This document shows, in pieces, positions 9,778 through 19,154 of a stretch of 64,000 bases of DNA (position 1 is its first letter; every line of letters starts with the position of its first letter). The DNA comes from Ruficoccus sp. ZRK36. Its GTDB lineage: Bacteria > Verrucomicrobiota > Verrucomicrobiia > Opitutales > Cerasicoccaceae. The notes below the pieces were generated by a model. The model was not told where the DNA came from, did no database searches, and saw nothing but the letters and a program-made list of their open reading frames with translations. The DNA lies in NCBI RefSeq assembly GCF_019603315.1, contig NZ_CP080649.1:821501-885500 (forward strand). The letters are read 5' to 3'. Both the position numbers and the translations under genes were made by a program.

Positions 9778-10251
9778 ATGACAAACTCCTCGACCACGCT
9801 GGAAGACTGGGAAATCGAACTGCTGAATACTTTCGTCGGTTTGTTTGATTCGTTTGGTGTGCCCAAGTCCGTGGCACAGATCTATGGAGTTCTCTTTTGC
9901 GCGGACGAGCCGCTGAGCCAGGAAGAGATCGGACAAAAGCTCCAGATCAGCGCGGGGTCAGCCTCCCAGGGGCTGCGGCTGCTGGTAGATATGGGAGCAG
10001 CCCACAAGCAGTCTGTCCCCGGGCAGCGCGGGAACTATTTCACCCCCGAACGCTCTATGAGGCGTCTGCTGGGCTACTTCATCGACGCCAAGATGCGCCC
10101 CCGCATGCGCACCGGTAAGGAGCGCCTGGAAAACCTGCGCAAACACCTCCCCAAGGACAATGAACTCGCCCTGAAACGCCTGGACACCCTGCTGCAATGG
10201 CAATCCAAAGCGAACAAACTGCTGCCCGTGATTTCCAAATTCCTCGGGTAA
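9778..10251 (+). CDS. GbsR/MarR-family winged-helix transcriptional regulator
   Basis: A 157-residue DNA-binding protein. The segment SVAQIYGVLFCADEPLSQEE followed by IGQKLQISAGSASQGLRLL is a winged helix-turn-helix of the GbsR type, where the second helix recognises DNA. The C-terminal half, rich in Arg/Lys and Leu, is helical and likely mediates dimerisation. The ATG at 9778 follows an AT-rich stretch. It is the first gene of a long plus-strand run of polysaccharide genes, 32 bp before the epimerase gene, so it is a strong candidate for the local regulator. The ligand is unknown; GbsR itself senses choline, but that should not be assumed here. Confidence 0.82.
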   Translation: MTNSSTTLEDWEIELLNTFVGLFDSFGVPKSVAQIYGVLFCADEPLSQEEIGQKLQISAGSASQGLRLLVDMGAAHKQSVPGQRGNYFTPERSMRRLLGYFIDAKMRPRMRTGKERLENLRKHLPKDNELALKRLDTLLQWQSKANKLLPVISKFLG

Positions 10252-10283
10252 AATCTCAGCATAACCCTTTACGATCATCTTTA

Positions 10284-11264
10284 ATGAGCAAGTCCCAACC
10301 CATTCTCGTGACCGGCGCGGCCGGTTTCATCGGCAGCAAGACCGCCGAGATGCTCCTGGATGCCGGGCAGCCCGTCGTCGGCATCGATAACCTCAACGAC
10401 TACTACGACCCGCAGGTCAAACAGTACCGTCTGGACCAGCTCAAGAAGCGCGAGGGCTTTACCTTCCGCCCTCTGGACATTGAGGACCTGCCCGCCCTGA
10501 AAACGCTCTTTGGCGAGCACTCGTTCTCCGCCGTCATCAACCTGGCGGCACGGGCCGGTGTGCGGTACAGCATGGATAATCCGCACGTCTACATGACGAC
10601 CAATGCCCACGGCACGCTCAACCTGCTGGAGTGCATGAAGGAGCGCGGCGTGCAGAAATTTATACTGGCCTCCACCTCCTCTCTCTACGCGGGGCAGCCC
10701 ATGCCCTTTGTCGAGACCCTGCCGGTTAACACACCGATCTCGCCCTATGCGGCCTCGAAGAAGGCCGCAGAGGCCATGGCCTACACCTATCACCATCTGT
10801 ATGGCATCGATGTCAGCATCCTGAGGTACTTTACCGTCTTCGGCCCGGCGGGTCGTCCGGACATGTCCATCCTGCGCTTCATCAAATGGATCGACGAGGG
10901 TACCCCCATCGAGCTCTTTGGCGACGGCTCCCAGAGCCGTGATTTCACCTATGTCGACGATATCGCGCGCGGCACCATCGCCGCCCTCAAGCCGCTCGGC
11001 TACGAGATCATCAATCTCGGCGGTGGAAACAACCCCGTCTCGATCAACGCCATGATCGAAAGCTTTGAAAAGCACCTGGGCAAGAAAGCCGTCATCAACC
11101 AGAAGCCCTTCCACAAGGCCGACATGAAGGAAACCTGGGCCAATATCGACAAGGCCAAATCCCTTCTGGGCTGGGAACCCCAGATCGACCCCTTTGAAGG
11201 CTTCCGGCGCAGTGTCGCATGGCACGAAGCCAACCGCGACTGGCTCAAGACGATCAAGCTCTAG
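10284..11264 (+). CDS. NAD-dependent epimerase, UDP-glucuronate 4-epimerase-like
   Basis: An extended short-chain dehydrogenase of 326 residues. It has the NAD-binding TGAAGFIGS near residues 9-17, the substrate-side STSSLYAG and the catalytic YAASK tetrad segment. The block DNLNDYYDPQVKQYRLDQL after the first Rossmann strand is characteristic of UDP-glucuronate 4-epimerases (LpsL/Cap1J type), which make UDP-galacturonate. The neighbouring ugd gene would supply the substrate. The ATG at 10284 is chosen; the longer frame from 10197 overlaps the regulator gene. A GalE-like activity on another UDP-sugar cannot be excluded. Confidence 0.86.
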   Translation: MSKSQPILVTGAAGFIGSKTAEMLLDAGQPVVGIDNLNDYYDPQVKQYRLDQLKKREGFTFRPLDIEDLPALKTLFGEHSFSAVINLAARAGVRYSMDNPHVYMTTNAHGTLNLLECMKERGVQKFILASTSSLYAGQPMPFVETLPVNTPISPYAASKKAAEAMAYTYHHLYGIDVSILRYFTVFGPAGRPDMSILRFIKWIDEGTPIELFGDGSQSRDFTYVDDIARGTIAALKPLGYEIINLGGGNNPVSINAMIESFEKHLGKKAVINQKPFHKADMKETWANIDKAKSLLGWEPQIDPFEGFRRSVAWHEANRDWLKTIKL

Positions 11265-11329
11265 CGGACCGCCAAAGGCCACGATGAGCCCCCGTCACAC
11301 CGCCACGCAAGCATCCTGAACGCATGTAA

Positions 11330-12877
11330 ATGAGTAACGAATGTCCAGCAACACGTCCCTCGGACCGCTATTTCAGCGACAAGGACGTCCTCAAGGATAT
11401 CGGCAAGCGTACGGCCCGCGGGGGCGTTATTATGCTCCTGGGGCAGGGTGTGCGCCTCGTGCTGCAGATGGGCTCTACGATCGCACTGGCACGGTTACTC
11501 ACCCCCACGGACTTCGGCCTGGTAGGCATGGTCACTGTCCTGATCGGCCTCATCGTGCTGTTTCGCGACTTTGGTCTCACACAGGCGACCGTCCAACGCG
11601 AAAGCATCCACCACGACCAGATTTCCAACTTGTTCTGGTTCAATGTCGTTCTCAGCACACTCGTCGCCGGGCTCTTTGCGGCCAGTTCGCCACTGATCGC
11701 CGCTTTTTATGAACAGCCAAAGCTGGTGCCCATCACGCTAGCCCTTGCTGCCGGGCTTTTCGTAGAGGGCATCGGCCTGCAGCACCGCGCCCTGATGATG
11801 CGGGCGATGCAGTTCTCCAAGCTGATGGGAGCCGACGTCATCTCGCAGGTCATAGCGGTCGGCCTGGCTATCTACATGGCCTGGGCTGGCTATGGCTACT
11901 GGGCGCTGGTCGTCCTGAATGTGGCCGGAGCGTTCGGCCGCACAGCCTTTTACATACTGAATGTACGCTGGTTACCGGGGATGCCCAAGCGCTACGTCGG
12001 CACCAAACCTTTCCTGAAATACGGCAGCAATCTCTTCGGGTTCAACACCGTCAACTTTTTCTCCCGCAACGCCGACAATATCCTCATCGGCAAATTCGTC
12101 GGGGAGCAGGCGCTGGGCTACTACTCGATGGCCTATCGCTTGATCCTGCTGCCGATGCAGCAGATCAACTCCCCCCTCTCTCAGACCTTTCTGCCGACCC
12201 TGAGCCGTCTGGCCAATGACACCCCACGCTATCGCAGCACATATATCAAGCTGCTGAGTATGATGGCCTACCTCTCCGTCAGCATCATTTGCTACACCGC
12301 CATCAACTGTAAAGAGGTCGTACTGCTTGTGCTGGGCGAAGAGTGGGCACCCGCCACCAAGCTGTTTCTGGCCTTGCTACCGCTGGCCTATATCAACGCC
12401 ACCAACATTGCCGACGGCATCGTCTATGCCAGCCTCGGGCATACAGACCGGCAATTCAAGTGGAGCTTCGTCGTCGTTCCCATTACGGTGCTGAGCATGA
12501 TTGTGGGCCTGCCCTGGGGAGCCCTGGGGGTGGCAATCGGAGCCAGCGCCTCCTACATTTTAATCCGACCCTTTTCGATAGCTTATTGCTACCGTGGCAC
12601 CTTCCTGCGCAATCGGGATTTTTACAGTGCCCTCTGGCGGCCCACGCTACTGGCGATGACGGCCGCACTGGTGGCCTACCTGTCTGGTGGCCTTGTCTGC
12701 GAGTATTGGGCCATCCAACAACCGCTGCCCGGCCTTATCCTCAAGTCCATTTTCTACGTCATCGCCTTTCTGGTCATCGACTATCTCTTGGTTGGCCAAG
12801 ACAAGTTTTACCTGTATGCCATCGAGTATGTAAAAAAGCTGATAGCCAAAAAATCCGCGCACACAAATAAGGCATAG
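11330..12877 (+). CDS. Wzx/WzxC-type lipopolysaccharide flippase (MOP superfamily)
   Basis: A 515-residue integral membrane protein with about 12-14 hydrophobic helices. After a short cytoplasmic N-terminus, the segment RTARGGVIMLLGQGVRLVLQ and the following LARLLTPTDFGLVGMVTVLI match the polysaccharide synthase/WzxC group of MOP flippases, which move lipid-linked repeat units to the periplasmic face. It lies between the epimerase and a GT4 enzyme in the plus-strand polysaccharide run, which supports that role. Substrate specificity cannot be predicted. Confidence 0.9.
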   Translation: MSNECPATRPSDRYFSDKDVLKDIGKRTARGGVIMLLGQGVRLVLQMGSTIALARLLTPTDFGLVGMVTVLIGLIVLFRDFGLTQATVQRESIHHDQISNLFWFNVVLSTLVAGLFAASSPLIAAFYEQPKLVPITLALAAGLFVEGIGLQHRALMMRAMQFSKLMGADVISQVIAVGLAIYMAWAGYGYWALVVLNVAGAFGRTAFYILNVRWLPGMPKRYVGTKPFLKYGSNLFGFNTVNFFSRNADNILIGKFVGEQALGYYSMAYRLILLPMQQINSPLSQTFLPTLSRLANDTPRYRSTYIKLLSMMAYLSVSIICYTAINCKEVVLLVLGEEWAPATKLFLALLPLAYINATNIADGIVYASLGHTDRQFKWSFVVVPITVLSMIVGLPWGALGVAIGASASYILIRPFSIAYCYRGTFLRNRDFYSALWRPTLLAMTAALVAYLSGGLVCEYWAIQQPLPGLILKSIFYVIAFLVIDYLLVGQDKFYLYAIEYVKKLIAKKSAHTNKA

Positions 12878-12967
12878 CTATCCCCCAAGTTCGACAAAGA
12901 CGTACCCGTCCAAAATACACATGCATCCGAACAATCCAAATAACGTCAACGCTGGCGCTATCCTTCT

Positions 12968-14146
12968 ATGAAACGTGTCCTGATAATGAGCACACTGTAT
13001 CCGCCTTATGTCGTAGGTGGAGCCGAATTGAGTACCCAGCAAATAGCGGAGGAAATGAGCCGCTATTACGACGTGTCCGTCATCACATCCTCGCCCGACA
13101 AGAATACCCATCGCGAACAGATGAACGGCGTGACGATCTACCGAGTCCCCGCCCGCAATGTCGGCTCATGGAAACGCCCGGCAGATACGAAGCTCAAAAC
13201 CGCACTCTTTCACATCGGCGAGAATTACAATTTCCCCCGCGAGGCGCAGATACGCAGCATCTTCGATGAAGTAAAGCCCGACTTGCTCCACACCAATAAC
13301 CTCGCCTGGCTTTCGACTCAGATCTGGGCACACGCCAAAAAACAGGGCTGCCAGGTCATGCACACCTTACGCGACCGCCGCCTGCTGTGCCCCTACCACA
13401 TGTTCGGACACGGGCTGTGCCACCGACGCTGCAACTTCTGCAAGGCCTACAACCTGCGACACGACAGCCACTCCAAGCACGTGGACCAGATCGTGGGGGT
13501 ATCCCGCGATGTGCTCGAGGCACACCTGCGCGAGGGCCTCTTCCCCAATGCCCAGAGCCATGTCATCCACAACGGCGTCAAGGACCTCTACAACAAGCCG
13601 TACCACCCCAAGCCTCCCTATACATTCGGGTTCCTGGGTGCCCTCTCCCAAAGCAAAGGCATCGACCAACTGCTGCGTGTATGGCCCAAGATGCCCCCCG
13701 AAAACCGGTTGCTTGTCGCGGGCACTTCAGGCAGTGTGGATTCTGATCAAGCTCTCAAGGAGAAATACGCCCTCCCGAACATCACATTTCTTGGACGCGT
13801 GAAGCCCGACGAATTCCTCAGTGAAATCGACATCCTGGTTACCCCCAGTAACTACTGGGAACCCTTCGCCCGATCCATCCTCGAAGGATTCTCGTGCGCT
13901 ATCCCCACCATCGCCAGCAATCGGGGGGGATTCCCCGAAGTCATCGAGCCCGATCAAACCGGCTGGCTCTTTGACTGCGACAACGACGATGATCTTCTCC
14001 AGCACCTCAAAAAGATTACTGAACTACCCACCGGTAAACTTGAGGAAATGAGCCTGCGGTGCCGTGAGCGCTACCTAAAGGACTTCACGGCCGAAACGAT
14101 GCTGAATAACTACCGGCAGCGTTACATGAAACTCTTAAACTCGTGA
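12968..14146 (+). CDS. Glycosyltransferase family 4
   Basis: A 392-residue GT-B glycosyltransferase. The N-terminal acceptor domain starts MSTLYPPYVVGGAE, the gly-rich loop common to GT4. The C-terminal domain has FLGALSQSKGID and WEPFARSILEGFSCAIPTIA, in which the E-x7-E-like motif contacts the donor nucleotide sugar. A cluster of four Cys (CPYHMFGHGLCHRRCNFC, about residues 139-156) sits where many GT4 enzymes carry a similar Cys-rich loop and could bind a metal or disulfide. It is placed after the flippase, 90 bp away. Donor and acceptor are unknown. Confidence 0.9.
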   Translation: MKRVLIMSTLYPPYVVGGAELSTQQIAEEMSRYYDVSVITSSPDKNTHREQMNGVTIYRVPARNVGSWKRPADTKLKTALFHIGENYNFPREAQIRSIFDEVKPDLLHTNNLAWLSTQIWAHAKKQGCQVMHTLRDRRLLCPYHMFGHGLCHRRCNFCKAYNLRHDSHSKHVDQIVGVSRDVLEAHLREGLFPNAQSHVIHNGVKDLYNKPYHPKPPYTFGFLGALSQSKGIDQLLRVWPKMPPENRLLVAGTSGSVDSDQALKEKYALPNITFLGRVKPDEFLSEIDILVTPSNYWEPFARSILEGFSCAIPTIASNRGGFPEVIEPDQTGWLFDCDNDDDLLQHLKKITELPTGKLEEMSLRCRERYLKDFTAETMLNNYRQRYMKLLNS

Positions 14147-14257
14147 AACCAGCATCACACCTTGTCTGCGTTCTCAGTGCCAAGCTCCTGGCGCCGGACG
14201 CAGCGTGTTTCACGCTCCTATCTCACCTCCAAGTAAACTCTTTTATTTTCCGCCTCC

Positions 14258-15817
14258 ATGCAACGCGCGTATAGACTATACATCGCCTTCTTCCTCGTGA
14301 TCGTCTCGAACTTCGTCTATCAGTTCATAGGCGAGGGGCCGGCGACCCTGACCTACCCGATACTTTATCTGTTCGCATTCTATTTGCTGGCGGAGCACGA
14401 CAAGGGCTACGTAAACGTCTTTGCCATCCTGTTTCTGGCCTACTCTGTTTTTCTAACAAAGACCGAGTATCAACTCTTTGATGCCTCTGTGAACCAGTTC
14501 GGGGAATTCGAAGGGCACACCTTCACCTATCTCTCGATCAGTGGCATCGGGGCCACCATCGCGACCTTTGTGAGCATTGTCTCTGCCCCGTTCATCCTGG
14601 CGAACACCAAGCTTCGAGATACCCTGCAGATCCCGGTCGTCCGCAACGCCCTCATCATGTTGGGCCTGGTATTTGCATTCCACCTGTTTCAGAAAGTCAT
14701 CTACTTCCGGTCCTCGGGCTTCAATCTCATCACGATCAAGCCAATCGTTCCAGTGGCCTTTTTGTGCATGGGGGCGGTTGCAGTCTCTTATGGCTACACG
14801 TTTAGAAAGTTCATGGTCACCTTCTTCCCCCTGTCCATTATATTCTGTGTCCTGGCAGTAACCACTCCCTTAGCCCTGACTCGCACCATATTTATGGGCG
14901 TCATCGGTGCGTCTCTATTATTCATCTACCTCTTAAACAAGCGCACCGCACCATCTTTTCTCCTGGCGATGTTGTGCCTCGCAGTGATCGCCTATGGTAT
15001 CGTCTTCGCGACGTTCTGGACGAAGATCTACATCATCGGCTTTTTCTTTTTCTATGTCCTGGCGAAGTTCAACGAGAAGCTGCTGCGTCCCATGTTGATT
15101 TTCGGCTTCGTTTTTCAGCTCGCGATGGTCTTTACGGTTTCGAGCATGGACATGGACAAATACGCCACCAAGGCGTACTTGGAGGAGTCCCGGCAAAAGG
15201 GTGACGATCGCATCGGTAACTTGACCAGCATCGGTTCGTTTGAGGAACTTAAAAATCGCCTGATCTTCAAGGCCACGGCCGACCGTGCCAGCGTCTGGCG
15301 TGGACAGCTCAACGAACTGTGGAACAACCAGCCGCTGCATGGCGCTTTTCCCCTCCCGGGGGCCATATATCTCTTTCAGGGACTTGATGGTAAGACGGCA
15401 GTGTGGAGGACTGCCCCCCACAACAGTTTCCTGTTGGCCTGGCGATACTACGGGTTCGCTTTCGGCACCTTGTACCTGTTTGCTCTATACTATGTCGCCT
15501 ACAAGGTTCTGGGCTGTCGAAGTGATCCGGATCCCGTCGTGAACGCTCTGTACAAGTCGCTGGTGCTAACCATCTTCACCATTGGTTTCTCTGCGGGTGA
15601 CTACTTTATTTCGGACACTTACGTCGTCATCTTTTTGACGATTCTCGGGATCGGTATCGGACACATGCACATGAAGTCCGCTCCCTACGGCCCCATGCCG
15701 ATGCAAGGCCCGATGCCTATGCCTGGCCCTATGCCCGGCCCCATGCCAATGCCAGGTCGCATGCCGATGCCGCACAGGCGGCCTCCCCCTCCCCATCACA
15801 GGGGACCGATGCACTAG
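14258..15817 (+). CDS. Polysaccharide polymerase-like membrane protein with Met-Pro-Gly tail
   Basis: A 519-residue membrane protein with about 11-13 hydrophobic helices and no close family that I recognise. Layout and position (flippase, glycosyltransferases) suggest a Wzy-like polymerase; polymerases are characteristically very divergent. A long hydrophilic loop around residues 300-390 contains ADRASVWRGQLNELW and APHNSFLLAWRYYG; the HNSFL block resembles the HN-x-x-L element of O-antigen polymerases/ligases. The last about 40 residues are an unusual low-complexity tail built of repeated MPMPGP-type units ending in His/Pro. The gene stops 18 bp before the next GT4 gene. Confidence 0.72.
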   Translation: MQRAYRLYIAFFLVIVSNFVYQFIGEGPATLTYPILYLFAFYLLAEHDKGYVNVFAILFLAYSVFLTKTEYQLFDASVNQFGEFEGHTFTYLSISGIGATIATFVSIVSAPFILANTKLRDTLQIPVVRNALIMLGLVFAFHLFQKVIYFRSSGFNLITIKPIVPVAFLCMGAVAVSYGYTFRKFMVTFFPLSIIFCVLAVTTPLALTRTIFMGVIGASLLFIYLLNKRTAPSFLLAMLCLAVIAYGIVFATFWTKIYIIGFFFFYVLAKFNEKLLRPMLIFGFVFQLAMVFTVSSMDMDKYATKAYLEESRQKGDDRIGNLTSIGSFEELKNRLIFKATADRASVWRGQLNELWNNQPLHGAFPLPGAIYLFQGLDGKTAVWRTAPHNSFLLAWRYYGFAFGTLYLFALYYVAYKVLGCRSDPDPVVNALYKSLVLTIFTIGFSAGDYFISDTYVVIFLTILGIGIGHMHMKSAPYGPMPMQGPMPMPGPMPGPMPMPGRMPMPHRRPPPPHHRGPMH

Positions 15818-15835
15818 AACTGCTTCTCCCGCCTC

Positions 15836-16834
15836 ATGACGCCCAGAAAGCTCACGTTTTTTTACCGGAAGCAAAGCAAAGGGATCAGCATTCAGCGTCT
15901 TTTTGCGGACATCCGGCAGGCTATCAGCCCCGACTATCGTCAGAGCGAGTGCTACTGTCCCCATGCCAGTGCCAGTAACCCTGTCAAAATCCTGCTCAAT
16001 CTGCTGCACGCCTTCAACCACCGCTCCGAGATCAACCATATCACCGGCGACGTGCACTACCTGTGCCTCGCCCTACCGCGCAAACGCACGGTGCTCACCG
16101 TCCATGACGTTCATTTCATCGACTGGGACGAGCGCAGCCACTGGCAGCGCGCAATCTACAAATTTCTCTACATGCGCGTGCCTGCGTGGAAGTGCAGATT
16201 CATTGTCTTTATCTCCAAGGCCTCACAAGAACACTTCCAACAGCACGTACCGCTTCCGGCGCATGTGAGCCATGTGATCCCTGACTGCGTGTCAGAGTTT
16301 TTCACCTATAGCCCACCCCGTCCACTCGCTGGCAAAGCACGCCTGCTGCAAGTCGGCACCACGCAGAACAAGAATCTCTCCCGTACCATCGAAGCCCTGC
16401 GCGGATTCGATGTACACCTGCGCATCATCGGGAAACTCTCGCCCCAGCTCCAGGAACAGCTCAATGCCAGCGGCCTGGAGTACTCCAGCGACCACCAGAT
16501 CAGCGACGAGCAACTTCTCCGTGAATACCAGGAGGCGGACATCGTTCTTTTTCCCTCGCTGACCGAGGGCTTCGGCATGCCCATCATCGAGGCACAGTCT
16601 GTCGGGCGCCCGGTACTCACCTCCGATCGCCTACCCATGAGAGAAGTTGCCGCAGGAGCCGCTCTCCTGATCGACCCCGAAGATGTGAGCTCTATCCGCA
16701 CCGGCATAGAGCAGCTGCTCAACGATGAACAGCTCCGCGCGCGCCTGATTGAGGCCGGACTGAATAATGCGCGGCAGTACCACCCCTCCCAAATCGCAGC
16801 CGCCTACGAATCCCTTTACCAGCAAATACCATGA
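15836..16834 (+). CDS. Glycosyltransferase family 4
   Basis: A 332-residue GT-B enzyme. LTVHDVHFIDW marks the N-terminal domain. The C-terminal domain has LLQVGTTQNKNLSRTIEAL and PSLTEGFGMPIIEAQSVGRP, where the E-x7-E motif (EGFGMPIIE) binds the donor. It is shorter than most GT4 enzymes but has both halves. The stop codon overlaps the next start in an ATGA arrangement (16831-16834), so the two glycosyltransferases are translationally coupled within the polysaccharide operon. Confidence 0.9.
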   Translation: MTPRKLTFFYRKQSKGISIQRLFADIRQAISPDYRQSECYCPHASASNPVKILLNLLHAFNHRSEINHITGDVHYLCLALPRKRTVLTVHDVHFIDWDERSHWQRAIYKFLYMRVPAWKCRFIVFISKASQEHFQQHVPLPAHVSHVIPDCVSEFFTYSPPRPLAGKARLLQVGTTQNKNLSRTIEALRGFDVHLRIIGKLSPQLQEQLNASGLEYSSDHQISDEQLLREYQEADIVLFPSLTEGFGMPIIEAQSVGRPVLTSDRLPMREVAAGAALLIDPEDVSSIRTGIEQLLNDEQLRARLIEAGLNNARQYHPSQIAAAYESLYQQIP

Positions 16835-18003
16835 ACACAGACCAGCCAAATAAGCTGAAAGTCGTCTTCTGGTGGAACATCCCCTGCAAGGCCATGCTTC
16901 CCATCTTCGCCGAGCTGTCGAAGTTCGAGGATATGGAGATCAAGGTCGTCACCGCCTCCGGCCTGAGCCAGGGCCGCAAATCTCTGCACTGGAAAATCCC
17001 CGACATGGCCAATGCCACTCTGGAGATCCTGGAAGAGGGGAACTGGCAAGAGCGCGCACAGGCGATTTTGGAGGAAAACACAGACGCCACACATGTGCTC
17101 AGTAACTACCAGCGCCACAAAAAGCTGGTGCATGTCCTGCAAACGGCCACGGCCATGGGGCTACCCGTCGCAGCCATGAGTGAAGCCCCCTGCAACATGA
17201 GCACCGGCATCAAAAGGTGGCTCAAGGCGCTCTACCTGCAGGCGGTTCTGCCCCGAGTCCTGAGCAAGCGCATTGCTGCGGTGCAGAAAGTCTTCTGTCT
17301 TTCGGGCAACCGGCTTGAGGCCATGCGCAGAATCGGCTGGCCAGTCGAGAAGATCATACCCTTCGGTTACTTTCTCAGCCCACCCCCAATCGAGAATACA
17401 TTTCTGCGTTCGCGCACTCCCGATCAGCCGCTTCACTTGCTGTGTACCGGCTTCGTCGAGGAGTTCAAAGGAAGCGGACTGCTGGTACGAGCCCTGCACC
17501 TGCTCCATCAGCAGGGCCTCCCTTTTTCCTGCACGATCACCGGCAGCGGTTCCTATCTCCCCAGCCTCGAACGCTACATCAAGCAGCATAAGCTGGAGCA
17601 GCAGGTAACTCTGCCCGGCATCCTCCCCTATGAGGAGTTCAACGCACTCAAAAAGAAAGCGCATGTCTTGATCGCCCCAGGCTATGAGGAGCCATGGGGG
17701 ATCCGTATCAATGAGGCGCTACAGGAGGGCATGCCTGTGATCTGCTCAGACCGACTCGGAGCGGCGGACATCGTCCAGGCCAGCCAGGCGGGACTGACTT
17801 TCCGCAGTGGCGACTACGGCGAGCTCGCCTGCTGTATCCGACAGCTTGTCCTGAAGCCAGAGCTCCTGGCTGGCTTAAGCCAGCATGCGCTTGATTTCGC
17901 ACCGCGCCTGCACCCACAGGTAACAGCCGCATATCTAAGGGCCCACCTGCAACCACAGGCCAATAGCGACCCGAGTAAACTTTACCTGCCCTGGGGACTT
18001 TAA
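16831..18003 (+). CDS. Glycosyltransferase family 4
   Basis: A 390-residue GT-B glycosyltransferase. The N-terminal domain (VVFWWNIPCKAMLPIFAELS) is atypical. The C-terminal domain is clear: LLCTGFVEEFKGSGLLVRAL, then PGYEEPWGIRINEALQEGMP with an EPWGIRINE-type E-x7-E motif. It overlaps the preceding gene by four bases and is followed after 2 bp by the next glycosyltransferase. This is the tightest part of the polysaccharide operon, where three GT4 enzymes are coupled. The sugar transferred is not predictable. Confidence 0.88.
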   Translation: MNTDQPNKLKVVFWWNIPCKAMLPIFAELSKFEDMEIKVVTASGLSQGRKSLHWKIPDMANATLEILEEGNWQERAQAILEENTDATHVLSNYQRHKKLVHVLQTATAMGLPVAAMSEAPCNMSTGIKRWLKALYLQAVLPRVLSKRIAAVQKVFCLSGNRLEAMRRIGWPVEKIIPFGYFLSPPPIENTFLRSRTPDQPLHLLCTGFVEEFKGSGLLVRALHLLHQQGLPFSCTITGSGSYLPSLERYIKQHKLEQQVTLPGILPYEEFNALKKKAHVLIAPGYEEPWGIRINEALQEGMPVICSDRLGAADIVQASQAGLTFRSGDYGELACCIRQLVLKPELLAGLSQHALDFAPRLHPQVTAAYLRAHLQPQANSDPSKLYLPWGL

Positions 18004-18005
18004 CC

Positions 18006-19154
18006 ATGCCCGCACCCACCAGCCACCCCCCGAAAGCCCTGCTTCATGTGCCGACGCTGGGCGTTAATGACGGCGGCCCTCCCCGCTCTGTCAGCGCACT
18101 GGCTGACTCCATGTATCGCAACGGGGACGACGTCACGCTACTCTATGGCAAGAGCGAGGACCAGGGCGAGGTGTCCGTCGCCCCAGGCATGACGATGTGC
18201 CCATACAGCCGCACCTCCGGGCCCCTCTCCGCCTGCATGAGCACAGCTCTCGGAGACAAGGACGTTGATCTCGCCCACGACAGTGGCATCTGGGGCCCCA
18301 GTAATCTGGCCTTCTACCGCTATGCGCAGCAACGCAAGCTCCCCCTGGTGATCTCTCCCCGCGGCATGCTCGAGCCCTGGGCCATGAACCACCATAAGTG
18401 GAAAAAGAAAATCGCCTGGTTCGCCTATCAGCGCAAGATCCTGCATGCCGCTGCAGCCTTTCACGCCACGGCGAACTCCGAAGCCGAGCAGCTCCGTAAA
18501 CTGGGCTTCCGGCAACCCATCGCCGTCCTTCCCAACGGCGTTAACCTGCCCACTCTAGCTGCCTCACACCACGAAGACACCACCACCCGCACGCTGCTCT
18601 TCCTCTCCCGCGTCCACGTGAAAAAAGGCATCCCGCTCCTGCTGGAAGCCTGGTCCCACCTGCGCCCGCAGAACTGGAAGCTCGTCATCGCCGGGAATGA
18701 CGACGGCGGACACGCGGCCGAGGTCGTCCAGCAGATCAAACAGCTCAAGCTGGAAGAGGTCGCGCAGGTCGTAGGCCCCCTCGAAAACGAAGCCAAAGAG
18801 GCGGCTTTCCTCAACGCAGACGCTTTCGTACTCCCCACCTACTCCGAAAATTTTGGCATCGTTGTCGCCGAAGCCATGAGCTACGGGCTTCCGGTACTGA
18901 CCACCACCGGCGCCCCATGGCAGATGCTCCGCGATGAAGACTGCGGCTGGTGGGTCGAGCCTGTCACCCCTGAGATTGAAAAGGCGCTGCAGCAGCTCTT
19001 CGCCTGTGAGCGCACGAGGCGTATCACCATGGGCCTCAAAGCCCGTGAGCTCGTGCAGACGCATTTCGCGTGGCCCTCCATCGGCGAGCGGATGCGCGCT
19101 TTTTACGAGCACCTGTTATTTAAAACATCCAAGCCTGACTTTCTCTATCCATGA
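18006..19154 (+). CDS. Glycosyltransferase family 4
   Basis: A 382-residue GT-B enzyme. LLHVPTLGVNDGGPPRSVSA is the N-terminal glycine-rich loop. PLVISPRGMLEPWAMNHHKW is typical of the subgroup with a conserved PRGM block. The donor-binding motif is SENFGIVVAEAMSYGLPVL near residue 280. It begins 2 bp after the previous stop and ends in an ATGA overlap with the WcaF-like acetyltransferase. The gene order of PRGM-type GT4 followed by a WcaF-like acetyltransferase is common in exopolysaccharide loci. Confidence 0.9.
   Translation: MPAPTSHPPKALLHVPTLGVNDGGPPRSVSALADSMYRNGDDVTLLYGKSEDQGEVSVAPGMTMCPYSRTSGPLSACMSTALGDKDVDLAHDSGIWGPSNLAFYRYAQQRKLPLVISPRGMLEPWAMNHHKWKKKIAWFAYQRKILHAAAAFHATANSEAEQLRKLGFRQPIAVLPNGVNLPTLAASHHEDTTTRTLLFLSRVHVKKGIPLLLEAWSHLRPQNWKLVIAGNDDGGHAAEVVQQIKQLKLEEVAQVVGPLENEAKEAAFLNADAFVLPTYSENFGIVVAEAMSYGLPVLTTTGAPWQMLRDEDCGWWVEPVTPEIEKALQQLFACERTRRITMGLKARELVQTHFAWPSIGERMRAFYEHLLFKTSKPDFLYP

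Noticed and set aside
9622-9936. N-terminal extension of the GT2 protein at 8776-9621
   Set aside because: The extra codons are antisense to the GbsR-like gene and precede the normal GT2 N-terminus.
14206-14214. TGTTTCACG, a parS half-site in the gap before the polymerase-like gene
   Set aside because: Only nine bases match and the right half is unrelated, so it is expected by chance.
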